A stretch of 64,000 bases of DNA from Pseudomonas sp. MAG733B (GTDB lineage: Bacteria; Pseudomonadota; Gammaproteobacteria; Pseudomonadales; Pseudomonadaceae): assembly GCF_036884845.1 (NCBI RefSeq), contig NZ_CP145732.1, forward strand, positions 5,456,001 to 5,520,000, given 5' to 3'. Under the pieces are notes generated by a model. The model worked only from the letters and a program-made list of their open reading frames with translations, had not been told where the DNA came from and searched no databases. The first letter of the stretch is position 1. Every line of letters starts with the position of its first letter. A program made the position numbers and the translations under genes. Below are positions 19,937 through 30,417 of this stretch, piece by piece.

Positions 19937-22768
19937 TTAAACAGTAAAGGCGTCTTGCAGCAGTTTTTCCTGCTGCTCAGCGTGCATCGATGCATAACCG
20001 CATGCCGGTGCAGCAGAAGCCTCACGGCCCGCGTACTCGAGTACGAGAGACTTGTCGAGGTTACTGATGCTGCGACGCATGTGGTGTTGGCTGCAGTACC
20101 AGGCACCCTGGTTCATCGGCTCTTCCTGACACCAAACGGCAGCTTTGACGTTGGTATAAGGAGCCAGGACTTCTTTCAAGTCGTCCTCAGGGAATGGGTA
20201 CAGCTGCTCGATACGCACGATGGCGATATCGTCACGGCCTTCGGCACGGCGTTTTTCCAGCAAGTCGTAGTAGACCTTGCCGCTACACAGAACTACGCGC
20301 TCGACCTTTTTCGGGTCTTGGGCGTCGATTTCCGGGATAACGGTCTGGAACGAACCTTCGGCCAGATCTTCCAGGGTCGAGATGGCCAGCTTGTGACGCA
20401 GCAGCGACTTCGGAGTCAGAACGATCAACGGCTTGCGCAGCGGGCGAATCACCTGACGACGCAGCAAGTGGTAGATCTGTGCCGGCGTAGTCGGCACCGC
20501 GACCTGAATGTTGTGCTCGGCGCACAGCTGCAGGTAACGCTCAAGACGAGCCGAGGAGTGCTCCGGCCCCTGACCTTCATAACCGTGCGGCAGCAGCATG
20601 GTCAGACCGCACAGACGGCCCCACTTGTGCTCGCCACTGGTGATGAACTGGTCGATAACCACCTGGGCACCGTTGGCGAAGTCGCCGAACTGGGCTTCCC
20701 AGATCACCAGCGCATCCGGCGTGGTGGTCGAGTAGCCGTATTCGAACGCCAGCACCGCTTCTTCGGACAGGAACGAGTCGTACAGGTCGAAGCGTGGCTG
20801 ACCGTCGTACAGGTTCTGCAGCGGGATGTAGGTGCCCGCGTCTTTCTGGTTGTGCAGAACAGCATGACGGTGCGAGAACGTACCGCGGCCGATGTCCTGG
20901 CCGGTCATGCGGATCGGGTGACCTTCGAACGCCAGGGTTGCGTACGCCATGGTTTCGGCGTAACCCCAGTTGATCGGCAGGCCGCCGGCTTGCATCTTCT
21001 GACGGTCTTCGTAGATCTTCGCAACCTGGCGCTGAACCACGAAGCCTTCCGGGATTTCCAGCAGCTTGGCGGACAGTTCCTGCAAGGTCTTCAGATCGAA
21101 ACGAGTGTCGTGACGCGCGGTCCAGGCGTGGCCCAGATACGGACGCCAATCCACGAACAACTCTTTGTTCGGCTCTTTGACCAGGCTTTTCACTACGTGC
21201 AGACCGTTGTCCAGCGCGTTGCGGTATTCGTCGACTTTCGCCTGAACACGCTCAGCGTCCAGGACACCGCCCTGGGTCAGACGATCGGCATACAGCTCAC
21301 GGGTGGTGCGCTGTTTGGTGATCTGCTGATACATGATCGGCTGGGTGCCGCTTGGCTCGTCGGCCTCGTTGTGGCCGCGACGACGGTAGCAGACCAGGTC
21401 GATCACCACGTCACGCTTGAACTGCATGCGGTAGTCGATGGCCAGCTGGGTCACGAACAATACGGCTTCCGGATCATCACCATTCACATGGAGGATCGGC
21501 GCCTGGATCATTTTCGCAACGTCGGTCGCGTACTCGGTGGAACGCGAGTCCAGCGGGTTGCTGATGGTGAAACCGACCTGGTTGTTGATCACGATGTGCA
21601 CGGTACCGCCGGTCTTGAAACCGCGGGTCTGCGACATCTGGAAGGTTTCCATGACCACGCCTTGACCTGCGAAAGCGGCGTCACCGTGGATGGAGATCGG
21701 CAGGACTTTCTCACCGGTTGGATCGTTACGACGATCCTGACGGGCGCGAACCGAACCCTCGACCACCGGGGAAACGATTTCCAGGTGGGACGGGTTGAAC
21801 GCCATGGCCAGGTGAACTTCACCGCCGGTGGTCATCACGTTGGACGAGAAGCCCTGGTGATACTTGACGTCACCGGAACCCAGCTCGACCTTCTTCTTGC
21901 CTTCGAACTCGTCGAACAGCTCACGCGGGTTCTTGCCGAAGGTGTTGACCAGCACGTTCAGACGGCCACGATGGGCCATGCCGATGACGATTTCCTTGGT
22001 GCCGTAGGAACCGGAACGCTGGATCAGCTCATCGAGCATCGGAATCAGGCTCTCGCCGCCTTCCAGACCGAAACGCTTGGTACCCGGGTATTTGGTGCCC
22101 AGGTATTTCTCCAGGCCTTCACCGGCGGTCACGCGCTCAAGCAAGTGGCTCTTGATGTCGGCAGAATACGTCGGACGGCCGCGCACGCTTTCCAGACGCT
22201 GCTGGAACCACTGGCGCTGCTCGGAATCGGTGATGTGCGTAAATTCAGCGCCGATGGTGCGGCAATATGTCTGCTGCAACGCTTCGTGAATTTCGCGTAG
22301 GCTCGCTTCCTCTTTGCCGATGAACAGGTCGCCGGCACGGAAGGTCGTATCAAGATCGGCATTGGTCAAGCCGTAATGATTGATCGACAGGTCTGCAGGT
22401 GCAGGACGCTGCCACAGCCCCAGCGGGTCAAGCTGGGCTGCCTGGTGGCCACGCATACGGTAGGCCTGGATCAATCGCAGCACTTCAACTTGCTTCTTCT
22501 CGTGCTCACTGCTCACGCTGCCGGCGGAAACCGGTTGGGCGCGGCGCTGGTTCTTTGCCAGCAAGACGAAATGATCGCGAATTGTGGAGTGCGAAACATC
22601 GGTGGCAGAGTTGCCGTCAGCAGGCAACTTCTGGAAGTAGGTGCGCCACTCTTCTGGCACAGCGTTAGGGTCGTGCAGGTAGAGCTCGTAGAGCTCTTCC
22701 ACATAGGCAGCGTTACTACCGGATAGGTAGGCACTGTTCCACATGCGCTGCATCACGCTTTCTTGCAT
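19937..22768 (-). CDS. sucA: 2-oxoglutarate dehydrogenase E1 component
   Basis: SucA (943 residues) is the thiamine-diphosphate decarboxylase of the 2-oxoglutarate dehydrogenase complex. The N-terminus is typical (SNAAYVEELYELYLHDPNAVPEEWRTYF). The ThDP region carries GMAHRGRLNVLVNTFGK and HGDAAFAGQGVVMET; the conserved CQEEPMNQGAWY is near the C-terminus. It begins 261 bp after sdhB; a hairpin in that gap suggests partial termination or processing before suc expression. Confidence 0.97.
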   Translation of the reverse strand: MQESVMQRMWNSAYLSGSNAAYVEELYELYLHDPNAVPEEWRTYFQKLPADGNSATDVSHSTIRDHFVLLAKNQRRAQPVSAGSVSSEHEKKQVEVLRLIQAYRMRGHQAAQLDPLGLWQRPAPADLSINHYGLTNADLDTTFRAGDLFIGKEEASLREIHEALQQTYCRTIGAEFTHITDSEQRQWFQQRLESVRGRPTYSADIKSHLLERVTAGEGLEKYLGTKYPGTKRFGLEGGESLIPMLDELIQRSGSYGTKEIVIGMAHRGRLNVLVNTFGKNPRELFDEFEGKKKVELGSGDVKYHQGFSSNVMTTGGEVHLAMAFNPSHLEIVSPVVEGSVRARQDRRNDPTGEKVLPISIHGDAAFAGQGVVMETFQMSQTRGFKTGGTVHIVINNQVGFTISNPLDSRSTEYATDVAKMIQAPILHVNGDDPEAVLFVTQLAIDYRMQFKRDVVIDLVCYRRRGHNEADEPSGTQPIMYQQITKQRTTRELYADRLTQGGVLDAERVQAKVDEYRNALDNGLHVVKSLVKEPNKELFVDWRPYLGHAWTARHDTRFDLKTLQELSAKLLEIPEGFVVQRQVAKIYEDRQKMQAGGLPINWGYAETMAYATLAFEGHPIRMTGQDIGRGTFSHRHAVLHNQKDAGTYIPLQNLYDGQPRFDLYDSFLSEEAVLAFEYGYSTTTPDALVIWEAQFGDFANGAQVVIDQFITSGEHKWGRLCGLTMLLPHGYEGQGPEHSSARLERYLQLCAEHNIQVAVPTTPAQIYHLLRRQVIRPLRKPLIVLTPKSLLRHKLAISTLEDLAEGSFQTVIPEIDAQDPKKVERVVLCSGKVYYDLLEKRRAEGRDDIAIVRIEQLYPFPEDDLKEVLAPYTNVKAAVWCQEEPMNQGAWYCSQHHMRRSISNLDKSLVLEYAGREASAAPACGYASMHAEQQEKLLQDAFTV

Positions 22769-22957
22769 GCTTGGTCACCCTCGGTTAGGGGAACACCACC
22801 GGTGTCGACACCGAGCAAACTTGCAGAAGTCCGAATGCAGCGACCAAAACAAGCCACTAGGATCACACTGATAGTCCGGGTACCAGCCCGGATGCCCCTG
22901 CTTGTCTCATTTCTTCAAAATAAGAGCCTCAGCCTTATAAGCTGCTGCTCAGGTTAA

Positions 22958-22991
22958 AACTACGGCGCCGGTTGAAGCCTGCGCCGTAGCA
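22958..22991 (-). terminator. Hairpin after sdhB, possible attenuating terminator
   Basis: A stem CTACGGCGC / GCGCCGTAG has a 12-base loop and, on the minus strand, is followed by TTTT. It lies about 40 bp beyond the sdhB stop, in the 261-bp gap before sucA. It may reduce read-through from sdh into suc rather than stop it. Confidence 0.6.
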
Positions 22992-23029
22992 TCCACGGGT
23001 ACAGCGGTACTACATTTGCAGCAGCTGAA

Positions 23030-23734
23030 TCACACGCCGCTCGAGAGCAGCATGTTACGGATGTGACCGATGGCCCTAGTCGGGTTCAGGCCTTTCGGAC
23101 ATACGTTGACGCAGTTCATGATGCTCCGGCAGCGGAATACGCTGAACGGGTCATCCAGCGCAGCCAGGCGCTCGGTAGTCTTGGTATCGCGGCTGTCTGC
23201 CAGGAAGCGGTACGCTTGCAGCAGGGCAGCTGGACCCAGGAACTTGTCCGGGTTCCACCAGAAGGACGGGCAAGAGGTCGAGCAGCAAGCGCACAGGATG
23301 CACTCGTACAGACCGTCGAGCTTTTCACGCTCTTCAGGGGACTGCAGACGCTCGATGGCCGGAGCCGGCGTGTCGTTCTGCAGGAATGGCTTAACCTTCT
23401 CGTATTGCTTGTAGAAGATGCTCATATCGACGACCAGGTCACGGATAACCGGCAAACCTGGCAGAGGACGAACGATCAACTTGTTACCTTTTACAACAGC
23501 AGACAGCGGCGTGACGCAGGCCAGGCCGTTCTTGCCGTTGATGTTCATGCCGTCGGAACCGCAAACGCCTTCACGGCAAGAGCGACGATAGGAGAAACCT
23601 TCGTCCTGCTCTTTGATCAGGGCCAGTACGTCCAGCACCATCAGGTCTTTACCACCGGTATCGACCTGGAATTCCTGCATGAACGGCGCGGCGTCCTGAT
23701 CAGGGTTGTAACGATAAACACTGACTTGCAACAT
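23030..23734 (-). CDS. sdhB: Succinate dehydrogenase iron-sulfur subunit
   Basis: SdhB (234 residues) carries electrons from SdhA to quinone through three clusters. All ligand sets are visible: [2Fe-2S] in CREGVCGSDGMNINGKNGLAC, [4Fe-4S] in CILCACCSTSCPSF, and [3Fe-4S] in CRSIMNCVNVCPKGLNP. I chose the ATG at 23734 (MLQVSVYRYNPD); a GTG three codons upstream gives MAAM and is less likely. It is 11 bp downstream of sdhA. Confidence 0.96.
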   Translation of the reverse strand: MLQVSVYRYNPDQDAAPFMQEFQVDTGGKDLMVLDVLALIKEQDEGFSYRRSCREGVCGSDGMNINGKNGLACVTPLSAVVKGNKLIVRPLPGLPVIRDLVVDMSIFYKQYEKVKPFLQNDTPAPAIERLQSPEEREKLDGLYECILCACCSTSCPSFWWNPDKFLGPAALLQAYRFLADSRDTKTTERLAALDDPFSVFRCRSIMNCVNVCPKGLNPTRAIGHIRNMLLSSGV

Positions 23735-23745
23735 GGCGGCCACCC

Positions 23746-25518
23746 TTAATAAGTCCGAATCTTAGGTTCAAAAGTCGGAACAGTCTTCGGCGAGAAGTTC
23801 ACAGCACGCTTGGTCACGCGCTTGTCACCCGGGAAGTACAGGGTGTGGCACAGCCAGTTTTCGTCGTCGCGGTCTTCGAAGTCTTCACGGGCGTGAGCAC
23901 CGCGGGACTCTTTACGTACTTCGGCAGCGATGGCGGTAGCTTCAGCCACTTCCAGCAGGTTCTGCAGTTCCAGAGCTTCGATACGTGCAGTGTTGAACGC
24001 TTGCGACTTATCGTTGATCTTGACGTTGGCGATGCGCGCGCGCAGGTCAGCCAGCTGGGCAATACCCTTCTGCATGTATTCGCCGGTACGGAATACACCG
24101 AAGTAGTTCTGCATGCAGTTTTGCAGTTCGCGACGCAGGGTAGCCACGTCTTCGCCTTCGGTACGGTTGTTCAGTGCGTTCAGGCGCGACAGGGCAGCTT
24201 CAATGTCAGCTTCGGTAGCGTCGTCGTATTCGATGCCGTCGGTCAGCGCTTTTTCCAGGTGCAGGCCGGCAGCGCGGCCGAATACCACCAGGTCGAGCAG
24301 AGAGTTACCGCCCAGACGGTTGGCACCGTGAACCGATACGCAAGCCACTTCGCCTACAGCGAACAGACCATGAATGATCTCGTCCACGCCTTCAGCGTTC
24401 TGGGTGATCGCCTGACCATGAATGTTGGTCGGCACGCCGCCCATCATATAGTGGCAAGTCGGAACAACCGGAACCGGAGCAACGACCGGGTCAACGTGAG
24501 CAAACGTTTTCGACAGTTCGCAGATGCCTGGCAGACGGCTGTGCAGCACTTCCTCGCCCAAGTGGTCGAGTTTGAGCATTACGTGGTCGCCATTCGGGCC
24601 GCAACCGTTGCCGGCGATGATTTCTTTCACCATCGAACGGGCAACCACGTCACGACCAGCAAGGTCTTTGGCGTTCGGAGCATAACGCTCCATGAAACGC
24701 TCGCCGTGCTTGTTGATCAGGTAACCACCTTCACCACGGCAACCTTCTGTAACCAGTACACCGGCGCCGGCAATGCCGGTCGGGTGGAACTGCCACATTT
24801 CGATGTCTTGTACCGGTACGCCGGCACGCAGCGCCATGCCAACGCCGTCACCGGTGTTGATCAGGGCATTGGTGGTCGATGCATAGATACGACCTGCACC
24901 GCCGGTGGCCAGAACGGTAGCCTTGGCACGGATGTAGGTGGTTTCGCCGGTTTCGATGCAGATGGCGATCACGCCGACGAACTCGCCTTGCGAGTTCTTC
25001 ACCAGGTCGACAGCGTAGTACTCGTTCAGGAACGTGGTACCGGCTTTCAGGTTGCCCTGATAAAGGGTGTGCAGCAGTGCGTGACCGGTACGGTCGGATG
25101 CAGCGCAAGTACGCGCAGCCTGGCCGCCTTTACCGTAGTCCTTGGACTGACCACCGAACGGACGCTGGTAGATGCGGCCTTGTTCGGTACGGGAGAACGG
25201 CAGACCCATGTGGTCCAGTTCGAAAACTGCGGCCGGGCCTTCCTGACACATGTACTCGATAGCGTCCTGGTCACCGATATAGTCGGAACCCTTGACGGTA
25301 TCGTACATGTGCCAGCGCCAGTCATCGTTCGGGTCGGCCGAAGCGATGGCGCAGGTGATGCCGCCTTGAGCGGATACGGTGTGCGAACGGGTCGGGAACA
25401 CCTTGGTGATCACGGCAGTCTTGTGACCGCCTTGTGCCAGTTGCAGCGCTGCGCGCATGCCGGCACCGCCACCACCAATAATGATGGCGTCGAAAGAAAT
25501 CGTTGGAATGTTAGCCAT
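23746..25518 (-). CDS. sdhA: Succinate dehydrogenase flavoprotein subunit
   Basis: SdhA (590 residues) oxidises succinate to fumarate on the cytoplasmic face of the inner membrane. The FAD-binding motif [17 protein letters not shown] is at the N-terminus. The covalent FAD histidine is H46 in [11 protein letters not shown]. The capping and active-site regions ([26 protein letters not shown]) are intact. It lies 3 bp after sdhD. Confidence 0.97.
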   Translation of the reverse strand: MANIPTISFDAIIIGGGGAGMRAALQLAQGGHKTAVITKVFPTRSHTVSAQGGITCAIASADPNDDWRWHMYDTVKGSDYIGDQDAIEYMCQEGPAAVFELDHMGLPFSRTEQGRIYQRPFGGQSKDYGKGGQAARTCAASDRTGHALLHTLYQGNLKAGTTFLNEYYAVDLVKNSQGEFVGVIAICIETGETTYIRAKATVLATGGAGRIYASTTNALINTGDGVGMALRAGVPVQDIEMWQFHPTGIAGAGVLVTEGCRGEGGYLINKHGERFMERYAPNAKDLAGRDVVARSMVKEIIAGNGCGPNGDHVMLKLDHLGEEVLHSRLPGICELSKTFAHVDPVVAPVPVVPTCHYMMGGVPTNIHGQAITQNAEGVDEIIHGLFAVGEVACVSVHGANRLGGNSLLDLVVFGRAAGLHLEKALTDGIEYDDATEADIEAALSRLNALNNRTEGEDVATLRRELQNCMQNYFGVFRTGEYMQKGIAQLADLRARIANVKINDKSQAFNTARIEALELQNLLEVAEATAIAAEVRKESRGAHAREDFEDRDDENWLCHTLYFPGDKRVTKRAVNFSPKTVPTFEPKIRTY

Positions 25519-25521
25519 GAA

Positions 25522-25890
25522 TCAGATACCCCAGAGAATCTGCACACCCCAGACGAAGTAAGCGAACATCGCAACGCCGCATACTGCCTGGAAAAGGAAA
25601 CGTACTGCAGTCGCGGACTTGCCCAGCGCCATCGGCGTCAGGTAGTCGGTCGCGATGGTCCACATGCCGACCCAGGCGTGAGCGCCGAGGGCCACAAGGG
25701 CCAGCAGACTGAAGATACGCATCCCGTTGTGGGCGAACAGGCCGTGCCATTGGTCATAGCCAATGCCCGGGTTCGCAGCGAGGTATCCGATCAGGAAAAT
25801 GAAATAAGCCGCGAGAACGACCGCAGACACACGTTGCGCCATCCAGTCATACAGACCGGAACGCGAAAGGTTCGTAACGCTGGTTACCAT
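25522..25890 (-). CDS. sdhD: Succinate dehydrogenase membrane anchor subunit
   Basis: A 122-residue membrane protein with three transmembrane helices that anchors SdhAB and shares the heme b and quinone site with SdhC. The conserved N-terminal stretch SRSGLYDWMAQRVSAVVLAAY and the helix with HAWVGMW, whose His is the likely heme ligand, are present. The start at 25890 (MVTSVTNLS) overlaps sdhC by 7 bp; an ATG two codons upstream is also in frame. Confidence 0.94.
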   Translation of the reverse strand: MVTSVTNLSRSGLYDWMAQRVSAVVLAAYFIFLIGYLAANPGIGYDQWHGLFAHNGMRIFSLLALVALGAHAWVGMWTIATDYLTPMALGKSATAVRFLFQAVCGVAMFAYFVWGVQILWGI

Positions 25891-26258
25891 ATCCAAACTC
25901 CTGCCAGAACGATCAACACCACGGAAATGGCGATGATGATTTTCGAGCCCAGCGTGCCGCCTTCCAGCGTCTCACCGATGCCCATATCCATGATCAAGTG
26001 GCGCACACCGGCTACCAGGTGATACAGCAGAGCGGACAGGAGGCCCCATGCTACGAACTTGGCCAGCGGGCTGGTCAAGGTTGCCTTCACGTCGACAAAA
26101 CCTTCCTCGGAACCCAAAGACTTGCCCAATGCATAAAGCATGAAGCCAAGGCCCAGGAAGAGGATGATGCCGGAAACACGGTGAAGAAACGACGTAACGC
26201 CGGTGATGGGGAGTTTGATGGTCCTTAGGTCTAGGTTTACAGGTCGTTGGCTTTTCAC
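25884..26258 (-). CDS. sdhC: Succinate dehydrogenase cytochrome b556 subunit
   Basis: SdhC (124 residues from the GTG at 26258) is the first gene of the sdh-suc cluster. The signature SQRPVNLDLRTIKLPIT followed by SFLHRVSGI is diagnostic, and the heme-ligand helix YHLVAGVRHLIMDMGIG is present. The start is inferred: the in-frame GTG just before KSQRPVNLDL matches the family N-terminus, while the further upstream frame (CEKKA) reads into the leader. A good promoter lies 135 bp upstream. Confidence 0.93.
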   Translation of the reverse strand: MKSQRPVNLDLRTIKLPITGVTSFLHRVSGIILFLGLGFMLYALGKSLGSEEGFVDVKATLTSPLAKFVAWGLLSALLYHLVAGVRHLIMDMGIGETLEGGTLGSKIIIAISVVLIVLAGVWIW

Positions 26259-26392
26259 GGCTTTTTTTTCACACTGAAGAGCCCCTAACAATCAGGGCAA
26301 AGTTGTTGGGGAGTGCACTGGTCAGGTAACCACCACCCAGGGATGCGACCCCCAATAAAGCAGGCCCAAAAGCCCTTGGCGGTCGGTGGCCG

Positions 26393-26421
26393 AGTATAGA
26401 CAGTTAGGCTACTAATGACAA
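26393..26421 (-). promoter_or_regulatory. Sigma-70-type promoter for sdhC
   Basis: Read on the minus strand, TTGTCA (26421-26416) is followed after 17 bp by TATACT (26398-26393), close to the sigma-70 consensus. It points at sdhC and leaves a leader of about 130 bases. This is seen directly in the sequence; activity is inferred. Confidence 0.7.
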
Positions 26422-26535
26422 CGCAAAGACCTAACCCAAACAGCGGATTGCGCAACTGACATAAAAGGCGTAAATGGCAGGCAATTTCGAGAAAAAAGTC
26501 GGGTTAAAGCCTTCTGGAGCAAGACTTTAGGCAAA

Positions 26536-26563
26536 TTGACATTCGAATTTATCTCACTATAGT
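26536..26563 (+). promoter_or_regulatory. Sigma-70-type promoter for gltA
   Basis: TTGACA at 26536-26541 and TATAGT at 26558-26563 with a 16-bp spacer form a near-consensus promoter, about 60 bp upstream of the gltA start. The gltA ribosome site AGGAGG is at 26612-26617. The gltA and sdhC promoters diverge with their -35 boxes 114 bp apart, leaving room for shared control. Confidence 0.8.
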
Positions 26564-26621
26564 GGTGCGGGCCCTGCGTGGGGGGTCTGTCTGATGATTT
26601 CAAGCATAAATAGGAGGCCAC

Positions 26622-27911
26622 ATGGCTGACAAAAAAGCGCAGTTGATCATCGAGGGCGCAGCCCCCGTCGAGCTGCCCATTTTAACCGGCACCGTTGGTC
26701 CCGATGTTATCGATGTTCGGGGCTTGACGGCCACGGGCCGTTTCACCTTTGACCCTGGTTTCATGTCGACCGCTTCCTGCGAGTCGAAGATCACCTATAT
26801 CGACGGCGACAACGGCATTCTGCTGCACCGCGGCTACCCGATCGAACAGCTGGCTGAAAAGTCGGACTACCTGGAAACCTGCTATCTGCTGCTCAACGGC
26901 GAATTGCCGACCGCAGAACAGAAGGCCCAGTTCGTCAGCACCGTAAAGAACCACACCATGGTTCACGAGCAGCTGAAGACTTTCTTCAACGGCTTCCGTC
27001 GCGACGCCCACCCGATGGCCGTCATGTGCGGTGTAGTCGGCGCCCTTTCGGCCTTCTACCACGACTCCCTGGACATCAATAACCCGCAGCATCGCGAAAT
27101 CTCCGCGATCCGCCTGGTTGCCAAGATGCCGACCCTGGCAGCGATGGTTTACAAGTACTCCATGGGCCAACCCATGATGTACCCGCGCAATGACCTGACG
27201 TACGCGGAAAACTTCCTGCACATGATGTTCAACACCCCGTGCGAGATCAAACCGATCAGCCCGGTGCTCGCCAAGGCCATGGACCGGATCTTCATCCTCC
27301 ATGCCGACCACGAGCAGAACGCATCGACTTCCACCGTGCGCCTGGCAGGCTCTTCGGGTGCCAACCCGTTCGCCTGTATCGCCGCCGGTATCGCCGCACT
27401 GTGGGGCCCTGCCCACGGCGGTGCGAACGAAGCCGTTCTGACCATGCTCGATGAAATTGGCGATGTCTCGAACATCGACAAGTACATCGCCAAGGCCAAG
27501 GACAAGAACGATCCGTTCAAACTGATGGGCTTCGGTCACCGCGTTTACAAAAACCGCGACCCGCGTGCCACCGTGATGAAGAAGACCTGCGACGAAGTGT
27601 TGAAGGAACTGGGCATCCAGAACGATCCGCAACTCGAACTGGCCATGCGCCTGGAAGAGATCGCCCTGACCGACCCGTACTTCATCGAACGTTCGCTGTA
27701 CCCGAACGTCGACTTCTACTCGGGGATCATCCTCAAGGCGATCGGCATTCCAACCAGCATGTTCACCGTGATCTTCGCCCTGGCGCGGACCGTTGGCTGG
27801 ATCTCCCACTGGAAGGAAATGCTCTCCAGCCCGTACAAGATTGGCCGTCCACGCCAGCTGTACACCGGCTACGAGTCGCGTGATATCTCCAAGCTGGAAG
27901 ACCGCAAGTAA
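26622..27911 (+). CDS. gltA: Citrate synthase (type II)
   Basis: GltA condenses acetyl-CoA with oxaloacetate at the entry of the TCA cycle. The 429-residue length is that of the hexameric, NADH-sensitive Gram-negative type. Catalytic regions are [20 protein letters not shown] (His), [10 protein letters not shown] (His) and the C-terminal [20 protein letters not shown] with its upstream Asp in [20 protein letters not shown] is also intact. It is a single gene with its own terminator, divergent from the sdh-suc operon. Confidence 0.98.
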   Translation: MADKKAQLIIEGAAPVELPILTGTVGPDVIDVRGLTATGRFTFDPGFMSTASCESKITYIDGDNGILLHRGYPIEQLAEKSDYLETCYLLLNGELPTAEQKAQFVSTVKNHTMVHEQLKTFFNGFRRDAHPMAVMCGVVGALSAFYHDSLDINNPQHREISAIRLVAKMPTLAAMVYKYSMGQPMMYPRNDLTYAENFLHMMFNTPCEIKPISPVLAKAMDRIFILHADHEQNASTSTVRLAGSSGANPFACIAAGIAALWGPAHGGANEAVLTMLDEIGDVSNIDKYIAKAKDKNDPFKLMGFGHRVYKNRDPRATVMKKTCDEVLKELGIQNDPQLELAMRLEEIALTDPYFIERSLYPNVDFYSGIILKAIGIPTSMFTVIFALARTVGWISHWKEMLSSPYKIGRPRQLYTGYESRDISKLEDRK

Positions 27912-27947
27912 GATTTTTCTTGCTGTAGCGTGTTGAGTTGTACCGGA

Positions 27948-27992
27948 GACGGCCTCTGCTTTTTTATATAAAGAGCAGGAGGCCGTTTTTGT
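27948..27992 (+). terminator. Rho-independent terminator of gltA
   Basis: A long stem (ACGGCCTC..TGCT / AGCAG.GAGGCCGT) encloses an AT-rich loop with TATATAAA and is followed by a T-run. It lies about 36 bp after gltA. Confidence 0.8.
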
Positions 27993-28013
27993 TTGTGCGG
28001 TTTTTTTGGTGGT

Positions 28014-28646
28014 GTACATATCCGTTTTTTCGGTGACGGCGGCTCAGGGTTCCGCCCTTACGGCGGGTCACTTTCGAAGAGCGCGAAAGTAACCAAAGCG
28101 CTTTGCCCCTTTCGTTCGGTGCCTCGCCTAGGCTCGGCATGCCCTCGCTCCGGTCCTGCTCCGTGGGCCCGCCGCCATCGGCCATCCATGGCCGGGGGCG
28201 GCTAACCCGGCATCCTTGCCGGGTTGCCCACTGCGCAGAACCTCCACTCGGCCTCTCGATGGGGCAAGAAGGTCAAAAGCAAAAGCAAAAGCCGCGTACA
28301 CCTTCGCTCTTCACCACTCATCAGGCCGAGCGTTAGCTCGCCTGCAGCTCTTGATCTTGATCCACCCGCCCCATCGGGAGGCTGAGTGGAGGTGTTCATC
28401 CGGGGATGGTCGCGCAGCGCCGTTCGACGCAGTCGAACTCATCGCATGTAGGTGCCAGCGAAGCCAACCGGAGGGCGATGCCCCCGGATGAATGCCGGAG
28501 CGAAGGAACCCCGAGCCTAGGCGAGGGGCCGGACGCTCGGGGCGAGCGCTTTTTTTGCTTACTTTTTTTGAGGCGCTTGTTAAAAAAAGTGAGTCGCCGT
28601 AAGGGCGAAACCCTAAGCCGCCGTTACCGCAGGAATGGATATGTAC
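28014..28646. repeat. 633-bp element of nested inverted repeats
   Basis: The outer arms are about 60 bp: GTACATATCC at 28014 reads through GGTGACGGCGGCT and CGCCCTTACGGCG, and its imperfect reverse complement ends GGATATGTAC at 28646. Inside, CCTCGCCTAGGCTCGG (28122-28137) pairs with 28511-28526, and a 24-bp arm at 28241-28264 (CCTCCACTCGGCC..) pairs with 28369-28392. A small hairpin, ACCCGGCATCCTTGCCGGGT, lies at 28205-28224. It fills the gap between the gltA and actP terminators. Short frames on both strands here (such as FGDGGSGFRPYGG) are by-products of the repeats, not genes. Similar elements recur in fluorescent Pseudomonas genomes as I recall; mechanism unknown. Confidence 0.8.
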
Positions 28647-28688
28647 GCGATCAACAAAAGACAGGTCGGCTGACCGATAACCGCCCAA

Positions 28689-28723
28689 TAAAAAATGCCC
28701 CGATCTTTCGACCGGGGCATCTC
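28689..28723 (-). terminator. Terminator of actP
   Basis: A stem ATGCCCCG / CGGGGCAT with loop ATCTTTCGAC is followed on the minus strand by a T-run, 36 bp after the actP stop. Confidence 0.82.
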
Positions 28724-28758
28724 CTACAACTGCGTTACTTATATAAAAGCATCAAACC

Positions 28759-30417
28759 TTAGTGCGATACCGCCCCACTCGCCCCCAGACCAGTCTGCGA
28801 ACGAACGAACTGAGGGAAGAACAGCGCCCGCTCATTGTCCGCAGCAGTCGACTTGTCAGTGATCGAGAAGAACCAGATCCCGACAAAGGCAATGATCATC
28901 GAGAACAGCGCCGGGTATTCATACGGGAAGATAGCCTTCTCGTGATGCAGGATCTGCACCCAGATGGTCGGGCCAAGCACCATCAAGCCAACAGCGCTGA
29001 TCAAGCCCATCCAGCCGCCGATCATCGCACCGCGGGTTGTCAGCTTTTTCCAGTACATGGAAAGCAGCAGGACCGGGAAGTTGCAGCTCGCCGCGATGGA
29101 GAACGCCAGGCCCACCATGAACGCGATGTTCTGGCTTTCGAACAGAATGCCCAGCCCGATCGCCAGCACCGCCAAAGCGATAGTGGTGATTTTCGAGACG
29201 CGAATCTCATCCTTCTCGTTAGCCTTGCCTTTCTTGATCACGCTGGCGTACAGGTCGTGAGACACCGCCGATGCACCGGCCAGGGTCAGACCGGCAACCA
29301 CTGCCAGAATGGTCGCGAACGCTACTGCCGAGATGAAGCCCAGGAAGATACTGCCACCCACCGCGTTGGCCAGGTGCACCGCCGCCATGTTGTTGCCGCC
29401 CAACAGCGCGCCAGCCGCATCTTTGAAGGCCGGGTTGGTGCTGACCAGCAGGATCGCCCCGAAGCCGATGATGAAGGTCAGAATGTAGAAGTAACCGATG
29501 AAGCCAGTTGCGTACAGCACGCTCTTGCGAGCTTCTTTAGCGTCACTCACGGTGAAGAAGCGCATCAGGATGTGTGGCAGGCCAGCGGTACCGAACATCA
29601 GTGCCAGACCGAGGGAGAATGCCGAGATCGGATCCTTTACCAGGCCGCCCGGGCTCATGATTGCTTCACCTTTAGGGTGAACCTTGATCGCCTCGGAGAA
29701 CAGCATGTTGAAGTCGAAGTTGACGTGCTTCATCACCATCAGCGCCATAAAGGAGGCGCCGGACAGCAGCAACACTGCCTTGATGATCTGCACCCAGGTG
29801 GTCGCCAGCATGCCGCCGAACAACACGTACATGCACATCAGGATACCGACCAGGATCACCGCAACGTGGTAGTCCAGACCAAACAGCAGCTGGATCAGCT
29901 TGCCTGCACCGACCATTTGCGCGATCAGGTAGAACGCCACCACCACCAGCGAACCGCAGGCGGACAGCGAGCGAATCTGGGTTTGCCCGAGGCGGTAGGA
30001 CGCCACGTCGGCAAAGGTGTATTTACCCAGGTTACGCAGACGCTCGGCGATCAGGAACAGAATGATCGGCCAGCCCACCAGGAAGCCGATCGAGTAGATC
30101 AGGCCGTCGTAGCCGGAGGTGAACACCAGCGCGGAAATACCCAGGAAGGAAGCTGCCGACATGTAGTCACCGGCAATCGCCAGACCGTTCTGGAAACCGG
30201 TGATCTTGCCGCCAGCGGCGTAGTAGTCGGAAGCCGAGTTGTTTTTCTTGGATGCCCAGTAAGTGATGTACAACGTCGCGCCGACGAACGCCACGAACAT
30301 AAGGATCGCGGCGACGTTCAGCGGTTGTTTCTGCACGGCGCCGGTCAGGGCGTCAGCCGCCCAGGCTCCAGGTGCGAAGGCTGCGATGCTCAATAGAGCC
30401 ATTAGACGCCGGATCAT
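28759..30417 (-). CDS. actP: Cation/acetate symporter ActP
   Basis: A 552-residue inner-membrane solute:sodium symporter. The N-terminus looks like a signal-type helix ([20 protein letters not shown]), as in E. coli ActP, followed by about thirteen hydrophobic segments. Family motifs include [25 protein letters not shown] near helix 2 and [19 protein letters not shown]. It imports acetate and related short acids. It overlaps the preceding DUF485 gene by 4 bp, the pairing usual for ActP. Confidence 0.95.
   Translation of the reverse strand: MIRRLMALLSIAAFAPGAWAADALTGAVQKQPLNVAAILMFVAFVGATLYITYWASKKNNSASDYYAAGGKITGFQNGLAIAGDYMSAASFLGISALVFTSGYDGLIYSIGFLVGWPIILFLIAERLRNLGKYTFADVASYRLGQTQIRSLSACGSLVVVAFYLIAQMVGAGKLIQLLFGLDYHVAVILVGILMCMYVLFGGMLATTWVQIIKAVLLLSGASFMALMVMKHVNFDFNMLFSEAIKVHPKGEAIMSPGGLVKDPISAFSLGLALMFGTAGLPHILMRFFTVSDAKEARKSVLYATGFIGYFYILTFIIGFGAILLVSTNPAFKDAAGALLGGNNMAAVHLANAVGGSIFLGFISAVAFATILAVVAGLTLAGASAVSHDLYASVIKKGKANEKDEIRVSKITTIALAVLAIGLGILFESQNIAFMVGLAFSIAASCNFPVLLLSMYWKKLTTRGAMIGGWMGLISAVGLMVLGPTIWVQILHHEKAIFPYEYPALFSMIIAFVGIWFFSITDKSTAADNERALFFPQFVRSQTGLGASGAVSH

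Noticed and set aside
18764..22300. Very long open frame (1178 codons) on the plus strand opposite sucA-sucB
   Set aside because: It is the antisense shadow of strongly codon-biased GC-rich genes; composition is rich in His/Gln/Val/Asp as expected for a reverse frame, and it spans two real genes and their gap.
23845..26022. Open frame of 725 codons on the plus strand opposite sdhA, sdhD and sdhC
   Set aside because: Shadow of the sdh genes; crosses three real gene boundaries and has no recognisable domain.
28103..28762. Several short frames on both strands in the 633-bp repeat element
   Set aside because: They mirror each other across the inverted arms (the same GFRPYGG-like peptides from both sides), so they arise from repeat structure and not from genes.
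28762..30396. Open frame of 544 codons on the plus strand opposite actP
   Set aside because: Shadow of actP; extremely rich in His, Gln, Arg and Asp, the reverse-strand pattern of a hydrophobic protein gene.
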